Assembly: GCA_965153455.1 (NCBI GenBank)
Contig: OZ234494.1
Coordinates: 21,762,001-21,826,000, forward strand
Origin: Sphagnum compactum
Taxonomy: Eukaryota > Bryophyta > Sphagnopsida > Sphagnales
Direction: 5' to 3'
Length of the DNA stretch: 64,000 nucleotides
The translations under genes and the position numbers were made by a program. How positions within the stretch are numbered: the stretch's first letter is position 1; each line of letters begins with the position of its first letter. Positions 60,340-64,000 of this stretch are shown here, piece by piece. Under the pieces are notes generated by a model. That model was not told the origin of the DNA and searched no databases. It saw only the letters and a list, made by a program, of their open reading frames with translations.

Positions 60340-60725
60340 CGGCTGTAGTGAACCAGCACCCACCAGCGCACCATCCACTGGATGCTCGTTATTACTCAGT
60401 TGTGGATGAACCTCAACTGAGTTAATAATATTTGGTTTCACCTTGGTAACCCAATTCTGTAGGAAAATAGGTAAACTACTGGGTAAGTATATGATTTGTA
60501 CAAAGGTAAATATGCTGTTTTTATTACCTACCTACTAAAAATCTGCTTGTGGGTTGTTAGTAGGTAGGTAGGTAGGTAGGTAGGTAGATAGGTAGGTAGA
60601 AAAAAAAAGAAAAAAAAAAAGCAACAGAGCTAGCCACCATGGTTAGCTAGGGAACTGGAACCCAACAGAAAACTGTTTCCTGACCACTTACCATTCATCC
60701 ATGGTGCTTGGTCTGCTGGTGTTGG
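60340..60725 (-). mobile_element. Inverted-repeat element, copy 3 (inverted relative to copies 1 and 2)
   Basis: Starts CGGCTGTAGTGAACCAGCAC then CCACCAGCGCACCATCC, and ends ATGGTGCTTGGTCTGCTGGT. On the minus strand it shows the same internal order as copies 1 and 2. It contains a run of GTAG units (60560-60598) in place of the shorter run in copy 2. Confidence 0.85.
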
Positions 60726-60797
60726 GGGAATTTCACTCTTGGAAATTCATATCCTTTCTGCCCAAATAATTGCAGATTGGTAACCAGCACCCTTCAC

Positions 60798-60818
60798 TAC
60801 ACCCTAAACCCTAAACCC
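60798..60818 (+). repeat. Interstitial CCCTAAA motif (two units)
   Basis: CACCCTAAACCCTAAACCC carries two tandem plant telomere units. It is too short to be a telomere. Confidence 0.8.
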
Positions 60819-60829
60819 ATGTTCTCACT

Positions 60830-63800
60830 TGTGTGTTGCTTGTGAAGAATCTCTTCACCACTGAGAAAGTTGGGCAAAACTTCCTTCAACATTGAAGGCT
60901 GAAGAAGCCTCTCCAAAATAAAATAGCCTTTTTTATAAGTATTCAAAAATCCAAAGATTCCAATTCTCCCAATGCAACCAAAAAAAATAATTTAAGAAAT
61001 TATTTCTCCTGAGAAATTATGCTAGGCCAAAAGTTTTTACCATATCCCTAGTTTTTTGCACAAGTATATTTGTTGCCCATAATTGTTTGACCCATTTCAA
61101 TATGTGAACCACCATGTGTCACAATGCATTTTCCCCAACATTTTTTTTTGACATGAATGGGATTGGTTTTTTTTTTTTTTTTTTTTTGGACAAGATCTAG
61201 TTTTTTGTATGGTCTTTACATATCAAGTAAATGATATGATTAAAATGTGTTTAAAAAGACACTTTTAAAAGTGCATAGAAACCAATGCCTTCTAGAATTA
61301 CAAAGTAATTTTTGGCTCCTATGTGAAAATTTTGTGTAAATGGGAAGATTTCCAACTTCACATGTAATTTTGTTAAACTTTAGGTGTATGATGTTGTATT
61401 GAAGTATTCTTCAACTAATATAGTACCTTGTCAAGTCTGGTAGTAATTATTTATATTAAAATGCCCTTTTTTTTAATAGAAGAATGTTGAATAAGAAAAA
61501 AAAAATCATCGTATACTTCATCAACAGATTATGATGAAATCACAAATGACATCATCATTTGTGATTAGATGTCACATGTGACGTGTCTAATATCAAGTCA
61601 AAATTTCCATAATTATCACTTTTACAATGTCATTTGAATTTCCATGTAAATTACCATTTCCATTTTTATTATCGAATTTGATTTCAAAAAAAAAATAGTC
61701 ATCCAACACTTGAATGGATACTATGATATACTAAGTAACTATGATACTAAACTTACTCATTGGGGATTCATAACCTAACTACATAGGTAACCTTGCCCAA
61801 TGTAAATAAAGTTCCCAACCAAGCCTATATACTTAATTAATTTTCATGCATGAGAAAAATAAGCATGCAAAATTTGATTAGCCACACACCATAACTTTCT
61901 TCTAAAATGATCAAACCATAACTCTAAAAAAATTCATATCATACTACACCCATTACTAATAATGGACAAATCCTTGCTAAAATAATTATTTATTGAAAAC
62001 AAAGTCCAACATCCCCAATTTGAATATTAAAAAAATTCAATAGCAATGTAATAAATACATTAGGTCTTCTATTTGATGATGTTATCAAAAGATCTCAATG
62101 GCTTGGATTATTATTCATATGGGGAAGGCTTTGGGTTTAATTCCATAAATTTTTTGTCATGTAGGGTCAATAATTTCACTGGCATTTTTGAAAAGTAACT
62201 AATGCCAAACATTAATCTGAGGCATAATAATTAAAAACATCATATATGTCAAACATTCATTACAAATATGTTGCAAGTGGCCAATAACCAACTATGAATA
62301 TATTGCATCCATGTAAACTTGCATATGTGTCAACAAGGGAAAAAGAAGTCCTAAGCAAATATGCGGATGACAATGTTTAAATACCTACATAAATGGTTTT
62401 GAATCTTCAACTTCATGGAAAACAATGTAAATTAGGTATGTTCATCCATATAAACATTCCCAAGGACACTTTAGCGAACATCTTGTATCGATATATGTAG
62501 TTAAAAACAAGGTTATTTGTCGATAGTTCCTACCAAATTTATTGAATCTAAGGTTTTGATCATAAGGCTCAAGTATTGTTGTTATAGCCCATTTTTTAGG
62601 TTAATTTCAAATGAACAAGATACATGTCCAAATGTTCCCCATTGAATGGTTCATGTATTCAAGTTTTTAAGTGGCCTAGGGCTCACCAATATTATGGATA
62701 AATGATCCCAAGGACATGCATAAAATCACATGTGATCAACAAACATTTGTTCAAGTCTAGCCATAAGCAAGTTTGTTGCAATTGTAACTACTTACTTTGT
62801 CGTGATTTCAAGGATAATTTCTTTGAAAACCATCCTTGTTTACCTTCAATTGTTACACCACTATGGGTTGTACAAAACAAACTATGTAAAAATCTCCCAT
62901 CAACTTGAATTACAAGTGCCTTGTGTTAATGTTCAAGTCAATAACTTAATGTTGGGTGACCATATAAGATGTACCTACAACCACAACAAAAGGATTGATG
63001 TGGAAGTTTGAAATTTGAATGTGTAATAAATTAAAGCTTAAAACATCTCCACCGTTAGAACGTTTTTTATGTTACCATAATTGTGTAGATCATTTTCAAT
63101 TAGTGAATATAATGGCTTATGTCGCTTTGTCCTGTAGTTGACCCCACCCATGTTCACCAATTTCACCCATCACATCATCTCTCTCTTGTTTCTTTTCAAT
63201 AATGCATCTTTGGAAAGCCTTTGGTGACTTAGATTTAATAGAGTTGAGACATTATCACTTTTTGAGTGCATTTTGTTGCTATAAATTCAAAAAAATTGCA
63301 AAAATTAGGTTTGGGAGGAAATTTTGGTTGAGCCTTCACTGTGTTCACACTTGGGCTAGTGGTGTAGGCTACCCTAGTACATATGGAATGAACATGAATG
63401 AAAAAATTGAATAGTTTGTACATATGTATATTTTTTATGATGTATCACAATAACAAATCCATTGCAAAATGTTCAACAAGATTAAGATGCATACATATAA
63501 AAACAAAAACCATGTTATTTATAAATTTCATTGCCCATTGCTTTTGATGTGCATGAAACAAAATTTATACACTTATAGAAACAAATGAGAATAAGATATA
63601 TTGAAAAAAAATTAATTAAAAAAACTCAATGAAAATAAAAATCATATATATATATATATATGAAGTTTGAATTTATTTATAACAATTAACGTTTTATTAT
63701 AACAAATTCCTATAAACATAAAAAATCATTTATATAATATACATGTTATTCATTTGTGATTTGCAAATATAGATATTTGATTTATCTTGGACCCATATGT

Positions 63801-64000
63801 AGCTACAACATATTGCACATAATGTATGACAAAAATAAATAAATAAATAACATCATAATTACATTCTATCGTACAAAAATGCATTGAACATAAAATAAAA
63901 TAAAATGCAAGAATTCAAAAGTTGGGTAACAATTTTTTAATGTTTAACAAATGGTAGTTCAACTTGTAGTTAATTACGTTGTGCTTTATTTACTATTAAA
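60830..64000. other. AT-rich region to window end, no gene recognised
   Basis: Contains homopolymer runs, a (TA)n run at 63643-63661 and AAAT repeats near 63836. A weak tRNA-head-like string (CAATGGCTTGGATTATTATT, then GGGTTTAATTCC) lies at 62095-62150. No gene, transposase or structured RNA was recognised. Confidence 0.45.

Noticed and set aside
60798-60818. Telomere-type CCCTAAA units
   Set aside because: Only two units; an interstitial motif, not a chromosome end.
1-64000. CRISPR array, bacterial-type operon or rRNA genes
   Set aside because: The window is plant nuclear DNA; no regular spacer array, polycistronic layout or rRNA sequence was seen.

Overview
The window looks like nuclear DNA of a land plant. 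Most of it is AT-rich, gene-poor and full of decayed transposons and simple repeats. The intact genes are plant genes with spliced introns: an ACT-domain-repeat (ACR9/ACR10-type) regulator, a plastid-type aspartate-semialdehyde dehydrogenase, a CYP71-clan cytochrome P450 and a plant TLDc-domain protein. A pentatricopeptide-repeat remnant and CCCTAAA telo-box motifs agree with this. The low gene density, and proteins that match the angiosperm families only moderately, suggest a large genome outside the angiosperms, such as a fern, lycophyte or gymnosperm. That last step is inference; no species marker was seen.

Layout. 0-2.3 kb: the 3' part of a TLDc gene on + (five exons visible). 2.3-7.6 kb: AT-rich, no gene recognised. 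7.66-9.27 kb: remnants of an importin-11-like gene on -, with frameshifts, followed by a broken PPR gene on - (9.64-10.07 kb). 11.9-13.3 kb: a decayed PIF/Harbinger transposon with a transposase on + and a convergent second ORF on -. 13.7-26.6 kb: AT-rich, with MITE-like and simple repeats. 27.6-31.95 kb: a decayed hAT transposon with GGTTCTC subterminal repeats, a BED finger and a hAT dimerisation domain. It is bracketed by copies of a ~360-bp inverted-repeat element and followed by degenerate arrays up to 34 kb. 35.4-42.3 kb: a GC-richer gene island with ACR on + converging on ASADH on -. 43.67 kb: a perfect 32-bp hairpin. 48.1-51.5 kb: a P450 on - with repeat-rich flanks. 51.6-57 kb: degenerate copies of a long dispersed repeat. 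59.45-60.0 kb: a tandem array whose ~100-bp units are each palindromic. 60.3-60.7 kb: a third, inverted copy of the ~360-bp element. 60.8-64 kb: AT-rich, nothing recognised.

The intact genes belong to unrelated pathways (amino-acid sensing, Asp-family amino-acid synthesis, P450 oxidation, TLDc) and show no operon-like link. The most unusual structure is in the repeats: the palindromic tandem array at 59.45 kb, the perfect hairpin at 43.67 kb, and the three related inverted-repeat elements. Exon boundaries were set by hand from reading frame, splice consensus and family conservation.
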